From the NCBI GenBank assembly GCA_022225965.2, contig JAKJXP020000073.1:62001-126000 (forward strand): DNA of 64,000 bases, given 5' to 3'. How positions within the stretch are numbered: the first letter of the stretch is position 1; each line of letters starts with the position of its first letter. Below, piece after piece: positions 50,901 through 63,974 of the stretch. The notes beneath the pieces are model-generated. The model worked only from the letters and a program-made list of their open reading frames with translations, made no database searches and had not been told where the DNA came from. Made by a program: the position numbers and the translations under genes. This DNA comes from Diatrype stigma (Eukaryota; Ascomycota; Sordariomycetes; Xylariales; Diatrypaceae).

Positions 50901-53600
50901 GGAAATGTTGGCGTCATCGTCCTCACCATCAACATCGACTATCGCCATCGGTTGACATCGGGCGGCGTCGTCGTCGTATTATGCATAAATACCACCATAC
51001 GGCCACAACCCGCCGTCAATCGCCGACGGGTGTCTGTTTCTCGCCCCCCCCCCCCCCCTGTCCTTCCCGCAATCTCGGGGTTCCGATTCCTACATACTCG
51101 ATTATAAATGCGGCTGACGTTACGTGGACGTGTCCAGCCATGTATTTTTTTTCTTCTTGCTTTCAAGTGCCAGCAGGTTCGAGTTACTTGTCTGCTGCTT
51201 GCTATGACCCTGGGCAGGCAGGCAGGCGGGCGGGCAGCGTGAGCTTACTTCAATCCACAAAGAGAGAAGATAAACGCGTATCACCTTCCAACATTCCCTC
51301 TGAAAATACCAGGCCAGCTAAGTACCTCGTAGCCGCCCGGTCCGGGGTTTTCCAAGCAATAAGCAAAAATGTGTGTGCGCGGCACGTCCTGTTGTGCTTT
51401 TCTTCCTTTTTATTTCTGTCGGTGCCGTGATCACTAGGTATCACACGCATGCGGTGTATGCGCTGACACGATCCCTACGATCGACACAGGGTCCGCCCTG
51501 ATGCATGGGAACCAAGAACACAGATTTCATGGGTCTGGATCTGGGCCTGGGTTTGGGTATGTCATAGATATGTGTGTAGATAGGATAGATGAAGCTTCCG
51601 ATAATGCCGCTCTACACAGGTAGGTAATTATATTCGCTCATGTAGGGCTGGCGTGGGCCGTGGCGCAGGCACGTACACGTGTGTAGAAGAAAAGAAATAA
51701 TGCCCGCTACGGCTAGGGATGGATCGCCTCTAGCACTTTACTTTTCGTTTCTTTTTCGTTTCCTTTTTATCTCTCGAGGAAGCCGGCCGTCTTGGCTGAG
51801 TAGGTAATTGAGAAACTGGCGCGGCAGTCGCCGTAGTGAAGATGCCCCTTCGACCCTACAAAATACCTAAGCATATGTAGAAAAGACAGAAGGAAGAACC
51901 CTCCGCTGCAGAGCCCGATCTGAGGAGCCAGACTGCCGGAACGAGGAGACGTTCCACCCCCTGGTAGGGCAAGGCGGTGACCGGGGTGATATCCTTGGGG
52001 CTGGGGGTTCATTTGTGCTATATTAGGTAGATGTATTTATGATTTACTGATTTATCTATAAGAGAAGGGATCTACAAGGGTTGGGGTGGGAGCGAAACAA
52101 GCTTCGTTCGGTTAAAGACTCACTCAAGTAAGATAAAACTTTGGCTTCTCGTGTCTGGTAGCCTAGGGGGTTTTTGCTTATTTCTCAACTGGAAGCCCAA
52201 CGGCACAGCACCACTGGAACAAGGAGGTAGTTCACCCACTTTCGTCACTTGTTAAATATTTCGGGCTTTTGCCAGCTACCTTACCCCCCCAGTCGACAAA
52301 TATCTAACTATCACCCCCCAAACCCCAAATCCCAAACCCTGGACCGCCGCCCTAGCCAAGGGGTTCTAGATACTGTGAAAAGTCGCATCCCGCTTCTCGG
52401 CGCCTAACACGGTGAAAGCGGGGGAGCATTAATTAGGACGCCGAATCGATAGAGGCAATCGTAGTTAGGTAGTAATACGGATATTCGCCTACAACGCAAT
52501 CAAGCCGTAGTGCGGTAGACAATCTTGTACACCTCGAGCTGTCATGCAAAGGAACGGATCGAACGGCTGGCAGGACGAAGCGCCCTACCCAGATAGATTC
52601 CAATCAGAAGCCACACGATGGAGGGAGCGACGGGGGGAGTAGAGGGAGAGGCAGCAAGAAAGTGAAGGGGAGGAGGCAATGCGCCAGGTAAACCGAGATG
52701 CACATATGATGCAGTAGCTTCGCCTCAACCCGCAGCCCCGATAGGTCGGTTCACTCCCATACCATCTCGCTTGTCTCCAGGGGGGGTAGGACGAAGCGAA
52801 ACGTTCCTGGCTCCGCCGCCCAATGAGGGCCGAGACGGGCCAGAAATGTTAGAGTTTCAGAACAACCCCCCGAGCGCAGAGAAAGCGAGAAGGGTAATTA
52901 GCTAGAAGAAGGAAAAGACAGAATAGGGGAAATGAGTGAGGCGAAGAGGATACTTGAGGAGCCTACCGCTGCGTACAGCTAGCCAAGTAGTCTAGAACAG
53001 CTCCCTCCGTCGTCAATGCAAGCCAGGCCTTGCTGCCTCTGCCCGCCTGCTCACTCGCCCGCTGCGGGCCTCGTTTGTGGTTGCATTCGCACCGCTACGC
53101 TGCAGATGAAGATGCAGGTCGCTTGATATGGAAACTCCCTGTCGTCACTATGTAAGAGGCCCCTCTGGCTGGCTGCCTAGCTGGCTGGTTGGTTGGCCGT
53201 CGCCCGTTTTTTGCACGTGAATTTCCGCGTGGTAGTAGATACGTAGGTAGGTAGGCAGGTAGTAGCAGTAACGGCGGCGGCGTTAAAAGGGAGTTTAGCA
53301 GCCGCTTCTTAAGATCAACGTCCCTCCTATATATATGATATATATGTACTTCGGGAAGTTACGGCTTTGTTCGGAACCAGGACCCGCGGACCTCTCTTCC
53401 TCTTCGAAACTACGAGACTCCCATAAGGGAGTGGTCATACAGATATATGGATATTGGTATGTTTCTAGCTGAGGTGGAAGATAACCAAAGAGTGCTTTCA
53501 AAGAGGTTCTGTCGTTCATAAGTGCAAGTAGGGAGTGAGTAGGTCCATCCAGCCCTGTAGACCCAACCTTGCAAAGGCTTCAGAGTCAGATATCCGAGTC
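47918..53600. other. Gene-poor region, first part
   Basis: No gene recognised. The minus-strand frames at 48762-49259 (165 codons) and 49292-49609 (105 codons) lie close together. The second has fairly balanced composition, but neither has a recognisable domain, so they are noted as possible relics only. A 15-base C run lies at 51044-51058, and a gene-promoter-like GAGA-rich stretch at about 52610-52680. Confidence 0.4.
51044..51058. repeat. Poly-C tract (15 C)
   Basis: Uninterrupted cytosines, quadruplex-capable on the opposite strand; exact length may be unreliable. Confidence 0.85.
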
Positions 53601-56600
53601 GGCCCCGCGGTTTTTGCGAGCTTCAGGTAAGGCAAGGTTTAGGCGCGAACGAGAGCAGCTTAAAATTAGATATATATATGAGCTGTTCTCTTCTGTGTGG
53701 ACGTAATGGGAAGAAGACTCACGTTGGCCTTTTTTCTGATACCCAGTGTCACCGTACTTTATTACGCTGTCTACGCAAGTCCTCTCAGTTGATCAAATAG
53801 TGTAGGTACGTACATATGTAATACATAACATCTCCCTACTTTGTGTTTTACAAAAGTGCCACATACCAAAGAACTGTCAGGGGGTTGCGGATGCACACTT
53901 TATGAGGTATGACGCATATACCACCCTGCTACTATATAAAGCGACAGTTAACCTTTAGGCGTGGGGGTTGTTAGGGCGTCGGTCCGGGGAGGTCCGGGAA
54001 GGCAGGAACAAAAGTGTGATCAACCCTGTTGGTGATTGGCTGTGATGACACATCAGTTGTCTTTGATAGGATATGTGATGCCGACTGCCAATGATTCCCT
54101 GAGCGGGCCAATGTACAACGTGCCGTTACAACGGTATATGACGATAAGCACGGGAAAGTTGAGCAGTAACTAGATGGACTGTAGTCTGCTGGGTTTCATG
54201 AAGTCTACAGGTGTCATGGTAGCTGAGAGTAGCCGCGCGATTACCCCTGTCCATAATGGAATACCATTTCTTGCTTCAGGATCGAGATAGTGGCGAGGAG
54301 ACTACGGCCACCTGTATTACTAGCTTTCTCTCTTGACAATAAGCAGACCGTTCACGAAATCACATCATATATGGCTCATGCTAAAGATAAAGGCGAACTA
54401 GGCGGTGTGTGGTGAACGTCGTGTAATTATGTCGCCTTCCTCATTCTGCCTCTTAGGCAGAATGAGTACCTGATACCTTACGATGTGTAGCACGGTAGAT
54501 CTGCCACACCACATATCAATATGACTACGCGCTATCCCTTTCTATCATGTGCTTCATCCTTTACCGTCCTGGTCTGATGAGACTTGCAAATGCATATATT
54601 TCGTATTCAGAGGTCTTCATATAACGACCGCTTTGTAAATGTCTGAGAGTCGTTACGAATCAGCTTCTGAGAGCTATGCCCACCAAAACATCCATCCGTG
54701 GAGAGATATATAGGCCCATCATGTGTAAGATGGCTCCATGTGCAGAGAGAATGTCCCGTTCGGGAAGATCAGTGACCAATGTAGCATTATTGGTCGTGAT
54801 ACATATCTTCCCATCGTACCATGGTCGGACTTTGAAATATAAGATAGCCAATTCATTTCTGGGTTGGATGGCTCACTTCAGCGCTCAGACTAGAACAATG
54901 CACCTATCCAGTTAAAGTCATAATGGTTTTATGCTGAACAATGTAGTTATATGGTTATTGCCATCGAGAGATTATGTCGGACCCGACATAGGTATGTGTC
55001 TCAGGCGCAAGATATCTAACTGATGGAGAAATCAGCTACCAGCAGGAACGGCACTTTCAGGGGTAATGGCACGTTAGCTACATAACCTACAGTACAAAGC
55101 CTCTTGCACCACATGCTGCAGCAATGTCGCGTTGATTAGTAATATCTTGGACACGGGCCATGTCTCATCCATGTGTACTCAAGATTGAGTATGCAAGGAG
55201 TCGTAAGGCGAGCCAGAGACTGCAGCACTCCGAGACATTGACTCGAAGAGGATGTTTGATAAGATAAGGTTTTGACAGTTTCTATTGAGACGAAGGTCTC
55301 AGACGGGTAGCTGCAAACAAGCCATCTCTTTCTGCACCAAATCGGAGGACTCCGAAGCTCGCGGGCGTGGTCCGAAATGAGGACCGGAGCTTTAACCCTG
55401 TCTGAGCATCGTGTAGCTGTTAGTTGGACTTACTGTTGGTATATGGCTCCAACCTGAAAACATTAGAATAAATGTCGGGAGACGGGGAGATATGACGAGT
55501 AATGCGAATCGGACCTCTGAATGGTGAGTATCTGAGATTGCGTAGGGTGTCTCAGAGGTTCATGGATGCCCCAGTAAGCCAAGAACCAGCCTCAACGATA
55601 CGCATTTGTGTCGCCTCGTTTCGTGTTCCTAGATTTGACTCGTGTGTCTAACACGAGTCTAAGCTGAGTTGAAGAAAGGGTGAGATGAGATAGGGGATGT
55701 CCCGGGATCGAATCGACCGGGGATCTTGTTGCCTTACGCGACTTAGCACTACATCACCAAGGCTTGGTTGCCGCCTACTCGCTGACGTCGTGAAAATGTC
55801 TTGAGCAACGGATGTCGTGGCCGGCGTATTGGAAGATGTCTGAGCGAAGTGCCGAGAATGGACGCAACAATAAGCTGCATATGTACGTATAGCAGCGGCT
55901 GCGGTATCTAGACAAGGCTTGTGCTACCGCCGTGTAACCTCGAAGCTTATTTTGGCAACGAAACAAGCGACCCAGGTGACATATCCAATCCAGCAGCCGG
56001 GAGAAGATCCATATCGTTGATTTGGACGTGGTGCTGCTCCGGGTGTCCGTAGATAAAGGCCGTGTCTTGTCCCAGGCGAGGGCCGAAAGTCACAGACCAG
56101 ACAGATACGGAATCGACATGGCGCAGCCATCCGGCCTTAAACCAGCGTTTTCTATTTGTCATCATTGCCCATGGAAGAGGATCGTAGGCATAAAGGCGAA
56201 AGTGTATACTTGAGTGTTGAGTGACAACGGGAGACCGATGTTGGAATATCGAAAGATCTGGTGGATCCGGTGACTACTTGTACGTAGTAGCATCGGCATT
56301 TGGGGGCAACAACGCCCAAACAAGCGAGACTAGGGTTCAACAGATGCGCCCGCCCGCCGAAGCACCGTGCGGGCTCCGTAAGGTTGTTAGCTCAACGCCG
56401 TATGATCCGAGTGAACGATATGGGCCCCACTCCTATAGTTAAACAAACCCCGGCGCCGATGGATAAGGAAATAAGGAGCCTCCTGCTTCATGGGACTTGA
56501 GCATGCCCAATCCATTGGATGTATCTAATGTGTACGGGGCGATTTAGGGACTGCCTGGTGTCTGGTGTAGTAACGAAGGTAAGTTGACTTTGCATGCGAT

Positions 56601-58560
56601 TGTAGCTGTTGACGGTCCTTGACGTTGTCTCATGATTATATTCGATTGCGCATCCACGGCGATGAGCCGGCGAGAGGCATGGAGTCTTCTTCTTCTGAAC
56701 ACCCACCTTGTAATCACTTCCGGAGTTCATCGTCGAAGTGAACAGCCATATGGGGCATTATAGATGCGTAGCTCCGGTGTAACATTACACACTGCATATC
56801 TGATTGCAGCTTTCCGCTCTTACCGTGCAATGTCGCTTGACACTCATGTGGCTGAGTGGGATTCAACGCAATGGATGGTAATCGCGCATCGTCACATATC
56901 AACATATGTAGGTATGTAGGTAGTATATGCTGACAGGCGGAGAGAGCATGCTCTGCTGCTGTGGTTGGTTGCGTCAAGGTTGTATGCGCATACCTACTAG
57001 CATACCTAGGTATCTATCTACACTGCTACGCTGATATATACCCAGCGCAACATACATAGTATTCGGGCCTCAGGGCCTACCTAGGTATGTAGGGGTAGCC
57101 AGATGTGATGAAGATCCGTGTGTGTCCCCAACGGTTAGGAAGCTGCAGTAGTAGAGTTAGGGATTGCCGCAAAGGCGATGCTGTTCAGCCAGGCACAAGC
57201 GGCCAAGTGTTTCTGATTCGCGCTTCCTTGCCCTCCTACATGCACATTGCACTCGTCGTATTCGTTGCATTGTCATGAAGCATGTTGAGGTTCTAGAGGA
57301 TTGGTTGCAGTTCCTGTACGTGTGAAAGTCTGCGGATCATGTGGAACTGTCCAAGTCCCAATCGAGGAAGCTTGGCTATGCAATTGCACTCACGTGCCAG
57401 TATGATGTCGTAGCGCCCCAGGCTATTGGATTTCATACCTGCAACCTACCTAGGTAACTACATACAGCAGCAGCAAAGTCTAGTACATACCTACATACAT
57501 ACCTACCTCATACATACATACGTACGTACATGCCTACCTACTGCAGGACTGACGACAGAGAGAGGAAGAAAGAGGGGCACCAGGGCTGCTTTTATCTAAC
57601 TATATCTTCGTAGCGACTCAAATTGGGAGATTGTGGTGGGTTCATACCTGCGCAGCGTACCTAGGTACAATATATTGAGTGCTTTCAGGGGGTTGCAACG
57701 TTCTAAGAGAGCGTAGAATAGCCAGTCTACATAGTTCGATGTTAGTCCAGATAACATTTAGAACTGTCCAGGTCCAGGTTTCAAATCATGCTATCTTTAT
57801 CTAGGTACCTAGTATACTATATATACGTAGTATATTCGATGGTATTGATTACCTATATATAGCTGGGCATTTAGGTAATGAAACCGAACTATAGCTAGAG
57901 CTGCTAGAGGTACCTTTCCAGAGCCGCTAACCATCGTGAAGATGGCAGGGTCTGTAGGTCTGTGTTTCCTCTATCAACACGGACCCATCCTCATTATCAG
58001 CAACAGACCATCATTTTTCAGCCTCGAGCTTATTCAGACGTACCATCTCAGCTCTTGCCATACCCTACGTATTATGTAGTAAAGAACGACGTCGTACTCA
58101 GTAACCGGGTTGTCACCATTCTTATCCAGTTGAGCAAACGGTCTAACGGTGTACCCATCATACGTATATATATATATACCTACTTGGTATACCTACTTGG
58201 TACGTAGTAGGCTTGTGATATCCTATCATACGAAGCATACGATTCCACAGACCGAATGGCCGAGAACCCAAATAAGGTACTCCGTATGATCGATCACGCG
58301 CCGTGCTGACTCGCCTGCTTCACCTTAGACCCTCGGAGGAGGATCTATTCGGGTGCCGAATGGGATATTTCAACAGTCAAAGTTTCTGATTTAGCGCATG
58401 TAAACGAGGTCTCATGACCTTTTTTTGCCGTTTTCGAGAGGGTACCGACGCATGTATCTAGGGACAGGAGTCCACCCAGGGAACCGGTCGAATCCAGATT
58501 CACTACTACTCACTACTACGAATTAACCTATCCACATCTTAGCTAGCAGCTAGTTACATA
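53601..58560. other. Gene-poor region, second part
   Basis: No intact gene recognised. Contains a perfect hairpin (54440-54466), four TACCTAGGTA palindromes between 57003 and 57667, and many TACATA/TACCTA microsatellite runs (for example 57480-57540). Short minus-strand frames near 54660-54851 and 55947-56165 look partly protein-like but have no assignable family or gene structure. Confidence 0.4.
54440..54466. repeat. Perfect 11-base-stem hairpin
   Basis: CTCATTCTGCC and its exact complement GGCAGAATGAG are separated by TCTTA. Either strand could fold into a stable stem-loop. It has no downstream T-run of the bacterial type, and the host is eukaryotic, so a terminator call is not justified. 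Confidence 0.85.
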
Positions 58561-58574
58561 CGACATGCGTTACT

Positions 58575-58976
58575 ATGCAACCATGCCGTCAAGACCAGAA
58601 AGGCACTTGCTTACCTGTTGCTTGGCGCCCGTTAGGCGCACAGGATACGGCGAATTGTCGTTTTATGTTCCTGACTGCAGCCGCGCAGTGTGGTCGGCTG
58701 ATTGATCAATTGAAGAAGCCTGAAGCGGCTCAGCGGCTAGAGAAACTCCGGGACAAGCTCATTCCCTACGTAGCTTTCTCTAATGGATACTCTTGCGACG
58801 GCTGGAATGGGCTAATTGGGTCACGAGCTCTCTCGGGAGACATCAATGGACAAGTCAATGGACAAGTCAATGGACAGGTCAATGGACAGGTCAGTGAACA
58901 GGTCCTCCATGCCTCCAGGCCTTCCCACCCAGGCAGCCAGGTACCTTGCGATCGAAAGCCTCGGGGTGTTAACTAG
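58575..58976 (+). CDS. Uncertain hypothetical ORF with NGQV repeats
   Basis: An open frame of 133 codons. The middle (LKKPEAAQRLEKLRDKLIPY) reads like an amphipathic helix, and a 12-base tandem repeat then encodes four NGQV-type units. No family recognised, no splice partners found, and another plus frame overlaps the first part. It could be a small lineage-specific gene, a relic exon or chance. Transcript data or conservation of codon pattern in relatives would settle it. Confidence 0.22.
   Translation: MQPCRQDQKGTCLPVAWRPLGAQDTANCRFMFLTAAAQCGRLIDQLKKPEAAQRLEKLRDKLIPYVAFSNGYSCDGWNGLIGSRALSGDINGQVNGQVNGQVNGQVSEQVLHASRPSHPGSQVPCDRKPRGVN
58844..58903. repeat. 12-base tandem repeat, 5 units
   Basis: Units CAATGGACAAGT (twice), CAATGGACAGGT (twice) and a diverged CAGTGAACAGGT. 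The unit length is a multiple of three and all changes keep the surrounding plus frame open, which is weak support for translation of the enclosing ORF. Confidence 0.9.
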
Positions 58977-60000
58977 GCGAGCCCGATTGTTGGCTAAAGC
59001 CTGACGAGTCCTTTTCTCCTTCTTCACTCGTTACCTCATCTGCTCATGATGGATGCCAAGACTGAGGTGGGGTTTGCGACGGATCAATTGGCCGGCACTA
59101 ATGCTGGGATCTGACGTAGAAAAAGTCTTCTGATGCCATTCTTGCAGCAGGGGTGTTCACCTCAAATGCCGCCTCCGTAACCTAAACTGTACAGTAGTCG
59201 CCCGCCTTATGCAAGGTAGCTCCCGTGTGCTACTGTATTTCACCTGCCTGCCTGCCTACACACCTGCTCAGTGCTGCTGTTGCCATGATGAGAGCCATCC
59301 TCGCTTTCTCTCCTGCTGAGTCGAGGCAAGGTGAAAACCATAGGGTGTAAGCGATGAAACGTCGTAGAATAACCGGACATACCACAGCAAAGCTTAGCAC
59401 AGCCGCCTTCCTTCAGACTGCGTTGGATATGGCAACGCGTGGTTATAAAAAGCTACGCCGAAAGCAGCACGGGGTAGGTATTTTGCAGCACCTCAAAGTG
59501 CGGGGAGCCAGCGAAGAACCTGGGGTGACGAGGGGTCGCTGTCCGAAGTGGGTTGGCTGTGACCTGTATGGGAAAAGAGGGTGTGTGGATCTTGAACTCG
59601 GTTTGCTCCTGGATACCTGGCCGTTGTTCATAACTCTAAGGATTGTGGTCTATCTGTCCAGGACATCTTGATTCGATGATGACAACCATGACGATGATGA
59701 AGGTAATATATCGACGATGGAAATGGCGCAGGGCCACTATGTCTTGATGCTTCGGATATGCAAACATGACAGAGCCCCGAACAGCCACGAAACCGTAATA
59801 TACTTACTAGGGGGTATGTAAGAGTATATAGGAGGGATTGAGCTAACAGCGCAAGATCCTCTTACGCTGGTAGACTTAGGTAGACTTAGACCGAGTCAAA
59901 ACGACTGAAGGTCCATGTTGATCTATTGATCTACATCTGATCAACCAGGTTTCCTTGCAATACGTAAAGGATTGACTATCTCGGGCTTCGATAACGATAC
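58977..60000. other. Gene-free stretch
   Basis: No supported gene. A plus frame at 59354-59671 is Lys/Arg-rich at its start and has no recognisable motif; it is not called. Confidence 0.4.
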
Positions 60001-60369
60001 CTATGTATATACAGCCAGCTGCTGAAGACCCAAGAAGTTTAAGTTAGGTAATTCTTGGAATCGGCCAGTATAATCGGCGCCGTTACCAATCAAGAACTCA
60101 CCATTAGGGGCTATCAACCAAAGCTGAAAATCTCCAAGTAGATTTTTGTTATATTGGTATAAAGATGCATGAACGAATCTCACTACCTATACTTCCATAC
60201 GTGTAGAAATCAGCTGGACCTTAGCCTGCCTAGACCGAGACGACGTTGCAAGTTTGACTTTCCATTCACTGCCATTACGGATTAAGGTGGTAGGTAGTCG
60301 AGAGTAAACTTCCACTCTGCATCTCAAAAAGAAGCACATGAGCAAGCCCCAATTTTCAAAGGCCCCCAA
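60001..60369 (-). pseudogene. Possible broken ORF of unknown family
   Basis: Two minus-strand stretches lie in the same frame, separated by a single TAG at 60186-60184: an upstream part containing CRVEVYSRLPTTLIRNGSEW and a downstream part containing GDFQLWLIAPNGEFLIGNGA. Composition is protein-like, with alternating hydrophobic residues suggesting beta strands, and A+T-richer than the island genes. A possible acceptor (GATGCAG) precedes the first part. The TAG is what a C-to-T change of the RIP type would make from CAG, but no parent copy is visible here. Family unknown; it may be chance. Confidence 0.25.
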
Positions 60370-63300
60370 GTGTTTGGACTGAGTCTTCCAGTCTGCCTGT
60401 CAAGGCACGAACATCCTATATTCCATATATTACATATGACATACAGATGTTGGTCAGCACGTACATACAAAGTCATACATGAGGTGCCGGTGTGCCTACC
60501 TACATACAACTAACTACCTGTTCATCTACCTGCTTGCCTACATAGCTCATACGGATAGATATACAGATGTGGCATGACATGATATAGGCATCAACCTACA
60601 TACCTATATACATGTGAAAGTATAAAGCAGAGAATGGATCTGCTGACGGCGGGGCATGGAGCTTCATACCCGCCCTGTAAAGGCTGCAACATAAAAGTGA
60701 AATATCCCCTTGCTACCACGCAGTAGCTCGGTCTCCTATAGCTGTCCATCCATCATATCTTACGAATAAACCATTCTTTATCGTTTCCCTTTTCGCATTA
60801 CTCGCCCTGTAATCTGTATCCGCAGCTTTGTCGAGTTGCGTCTTATGACACATACTAAGATCAGTTGCGCGAAGAGGCTCTTATAGCAGGAAAGACAATT
60901 ACACCAAGCCGGGATACAGAAGAGTTTTCCTTGGTCGTACTACCAAAGCCCAACATTGGAGACCAACCGCCCAAGCCCAAGCCCTTTCCCTAGCACCTCG
61001 AGCTTGAAGAAAGAGATCGGTCAGGCCCGACAGATAGTCGAATCTTGAGGCCTGAGAGCACATGCAACGGCATTCCTGTCGAAGAAGGCTAAGCTTAGTA
61101 GAGCCTTCATCTGCCCACCTCGACTCAGTGAACCGAACGAGTCTTTGCTCGGCCAGCTTCCTCGATCGACTGAATCGCAGATTAGACCTCGAGGTTGGAG
61201 AGCAAGACTAATTGTTATAAGACACGGGCGATTCGACCCCCATATGTCGAGGGCGGACAATCTAGCTGGAGGTTCGTGATACCGTTAAGAATTACAGAGC
61301 CGAAGCGGGTAGGAACATGCAACGGTCCTCTCCTTATCCTTAGGATTGATATAGCACGCTACATATGTCTTATATCGTAGCAATCTCCTGAAGCTTTCAT
61401 GGACGAGCATTAGTAGGCGGAGCTGCACAGCTTGAAGGGACCCTGACTTATTATTATTTAAATAGCAGGCGCCATTTACCAGACCCCAACCGTCAACTCC
61501 GTATCCTCCCCAAGCTGACAATTATTCCATTGAGGCCACCCACATCAGCCGAACCGAACAAAAGTTGTCCGACCCCTCAATTGAATCATCAACATCCTGG
61601 TCATATATCACTACAGTACCTACATACTGTACATAATATATACCTACCTACATATTCATATTCGGACCTCCTCTGTTATCCACGAGAAGGAAGGATTCAA
61701 GCTCTGGCCAACAGGGAGTATCGCAACAGCTGCCGTCACGACAACCACCACCATCACCTTCACCATCATCACCACTTGTGTTGCTTCCCTTGGGTCTCAA
61801 CTGCAGGCAACGCTCTGAAAGCCGAAACGATCCACCACAGATTATATCGAAGCATTCCACTGCTACATCAACTTGTCCAATCGTGGGCGATTGATATTGT
61901 CGTCTACCTGAGGTACAGTAGGTTGCACCACTTTTTATATTCCTTTTTATTTGCCTCGCGCCCTCCTACATATACATATACACACATACACACATACACA
62001 TGCTTGCGTCCACGCATATGCATACGCATTCACATTCACGTACATACACATGCACACCTAACGATATACACCTATAACACACGATGACCGTCCTTGAGGA
62101 GAACTCTCCGAAGCTTTTCTTTGGTTGGGACTGCAATCATCTCATCATATGATTGATGACGGATGCTCCCTCTCCATAGCACCCACAGCAGCCCTGTGAA
62201 ACTACCTGCCTACATCCTACCTACATCCTGCCTGCCTGCCTGCCTGCCTGCTTGCCTGCCTGCCTACATGCCTAGCTACCCACCTGCCCTAGCTGCTTGG
62301 GTAGCTTAGGTACCATGCCTACTAGCTGAGGAGCTGGAAACCCCTTCCTCTTCCTCTTCATAGGACCACCGCAAGATGTCTGCGAATTGTCTGCGAAATG
62401 CGATCACTAGCACCCAAATGCCATGTATTAGGTACCTACACTGCTACACTGCCTCGCACTTGGTTGGACCTGTCTTGCCCTGGCGCTCCACCCTGCCACC
62501 TACACCTACCTAACCTTACTTCATACCCCTTGTGGATGTACATGGAGGGGTACTTAGCTGCCCGCTGGATGTACACGCGCATGCTCGTACACAGATACAT
62601 ACATAAACGTTCACTTGCCCACTCCTCTCCCTCGTCCAATAACCAACTTTGGTGGCACTCCCATCAATCGAATCAAGAATCCCCATCAAATTGAATCTTC
62701 CAATAACCCAATAACCCAATAGCCGCACCCATTATCAGGTCACTTGGCTCCCCTATTATCAGGGTCTGGATCTGTATTCTAGTCTATATTCTGTATTCTC
62801 TCTTCCATTCGTCTTCTTCTTCGTCTCTGCCTCGAAGTATGATACGTGCCGAATAGTTATCTGCAGAGTTTGATTGATTTCATACCAACCTACATACCTT
62901 AACACGTCCATCCAGTTCCCGAATGGTAGGTATATAACCATATAACCTCCCGCGAACTACCTGCACTGCACTGCACTGCACCTATACGCATACCTATACC
63001 TATACCTAGTACCTACCTAGACTGGCCGTGTATGTGTATATGTACTGGATTGTACATACATACATACAGACATACATGCATACATTCACACTCGCACAGC
63101 ACATTCTGGCACAGCACGTTCTGGCGACCTATTGTACCTTGCAATTGGGCGTTACCATTTGATGCATGTGGCTTGATTCCACTCCGTCCCCAAAACTGTG
63201 CCAGCCAGAAAAAGTTGTTCTTTCCCATCTATTCATTCATGCTCGTTCATTCATTACCTCATTCTACCACTACCACCACTACCACCACCCTTCCTCAGTC

Positions 63301-63974
63301 GTCAGTCTTCACCCCAATCACGCCCGGTCGTCTACACCCAACTTGCGCATGTATGTATGTATCTGACTGGACTTCCATTCCCAAAGCCCAGCCGGCCAGC
63401 TAGCCTGCCTGCCTACCTCGCCCTCTACCTGTCGTCAGCCAGCTTGCCTGCCAGCTTGCCGGCTAGCCAGCTAGCCAGCCAGCCAGCCAGCAATCACCCC
63501 TCCCAAAGGTGCCCCCTAATTCCCTAATTTTTGAGCCAGTGGGCAGTCGCCCTCTAAACCTTCTCCACCCCCGCCGCCCGGCAATCTCTCACTGACCCCC
63601 CCTCCCCCCTCGTGCTTACTTATTATTACTGGCTACTGGAACTTTCATTCTTCTCATACGCAACCTCGAAAATACCGTCATATTTTCCATTCCTAAAACC
63701 CTGCCTGCATCTACTAATTCCTACCTTAGTCTCCAGGAACATCGAACATCTCTGAGCCCAACAACCACCACAATTATAACCTTAACATTAGCACCACAAC
63801 TACGCAACCACGCAGCAACTCAACTTCCACACGATATCCCTCAACCCCGCCTTCATTTCCTCCGCCCACTGCCGCCCAGCCTCTCTAGGTCATTACTCGC
63901 TAGACAGGCCCAACCAGCACCAGCAACAGCAGTACCTCACATATTACCAGCTAACCATAACCAAACCGCCTTAG
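60370..63974. other. Repeat-rich right edge
   Basis: No intact gene recognised. Dense TACATA, CCTG (62227-62265) and CCAG (about 63455-63490) repeats. From about 63200 on, the sequence becomes pyrimidine- and A-rich with CCACTACCACC runs and few G residues, like the promoter and leader of a fungal gene running off the window. Low-complexity frames here (for example 61530-62087, plus) are products of these repeats. Confidence 0.45.
62227..62265. repeat. CCTG tetranucleotide repeat
   Basis: About nine CCTG units with one CTTG interruption, in non-coding sequence. Confidence 0.9.

Noticed and set aside
54440..54466. Hairpin considered as a transcription terminator
   Set aside because: No adjacent gene end or T-tract, and intrinsic terminators of this kind are not used by RNA polymerase II.
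55690..55765. tRNA-like sequence on the minus strand (box A/B-like segments, GATTCGATCCCGG)
   Set aside because: The would-be T-arm gives an 11-base instead of a 7-base loop, and no acceptor or anticodon stem pairs; at most a degraded tRNA-derived fragment.
61530..62087. Plus-strand frame of 185 codons with His and Tyr/Thr runs
   Set aside because: Produced by CATCAC and ACATACAC repeats; no domain seen.
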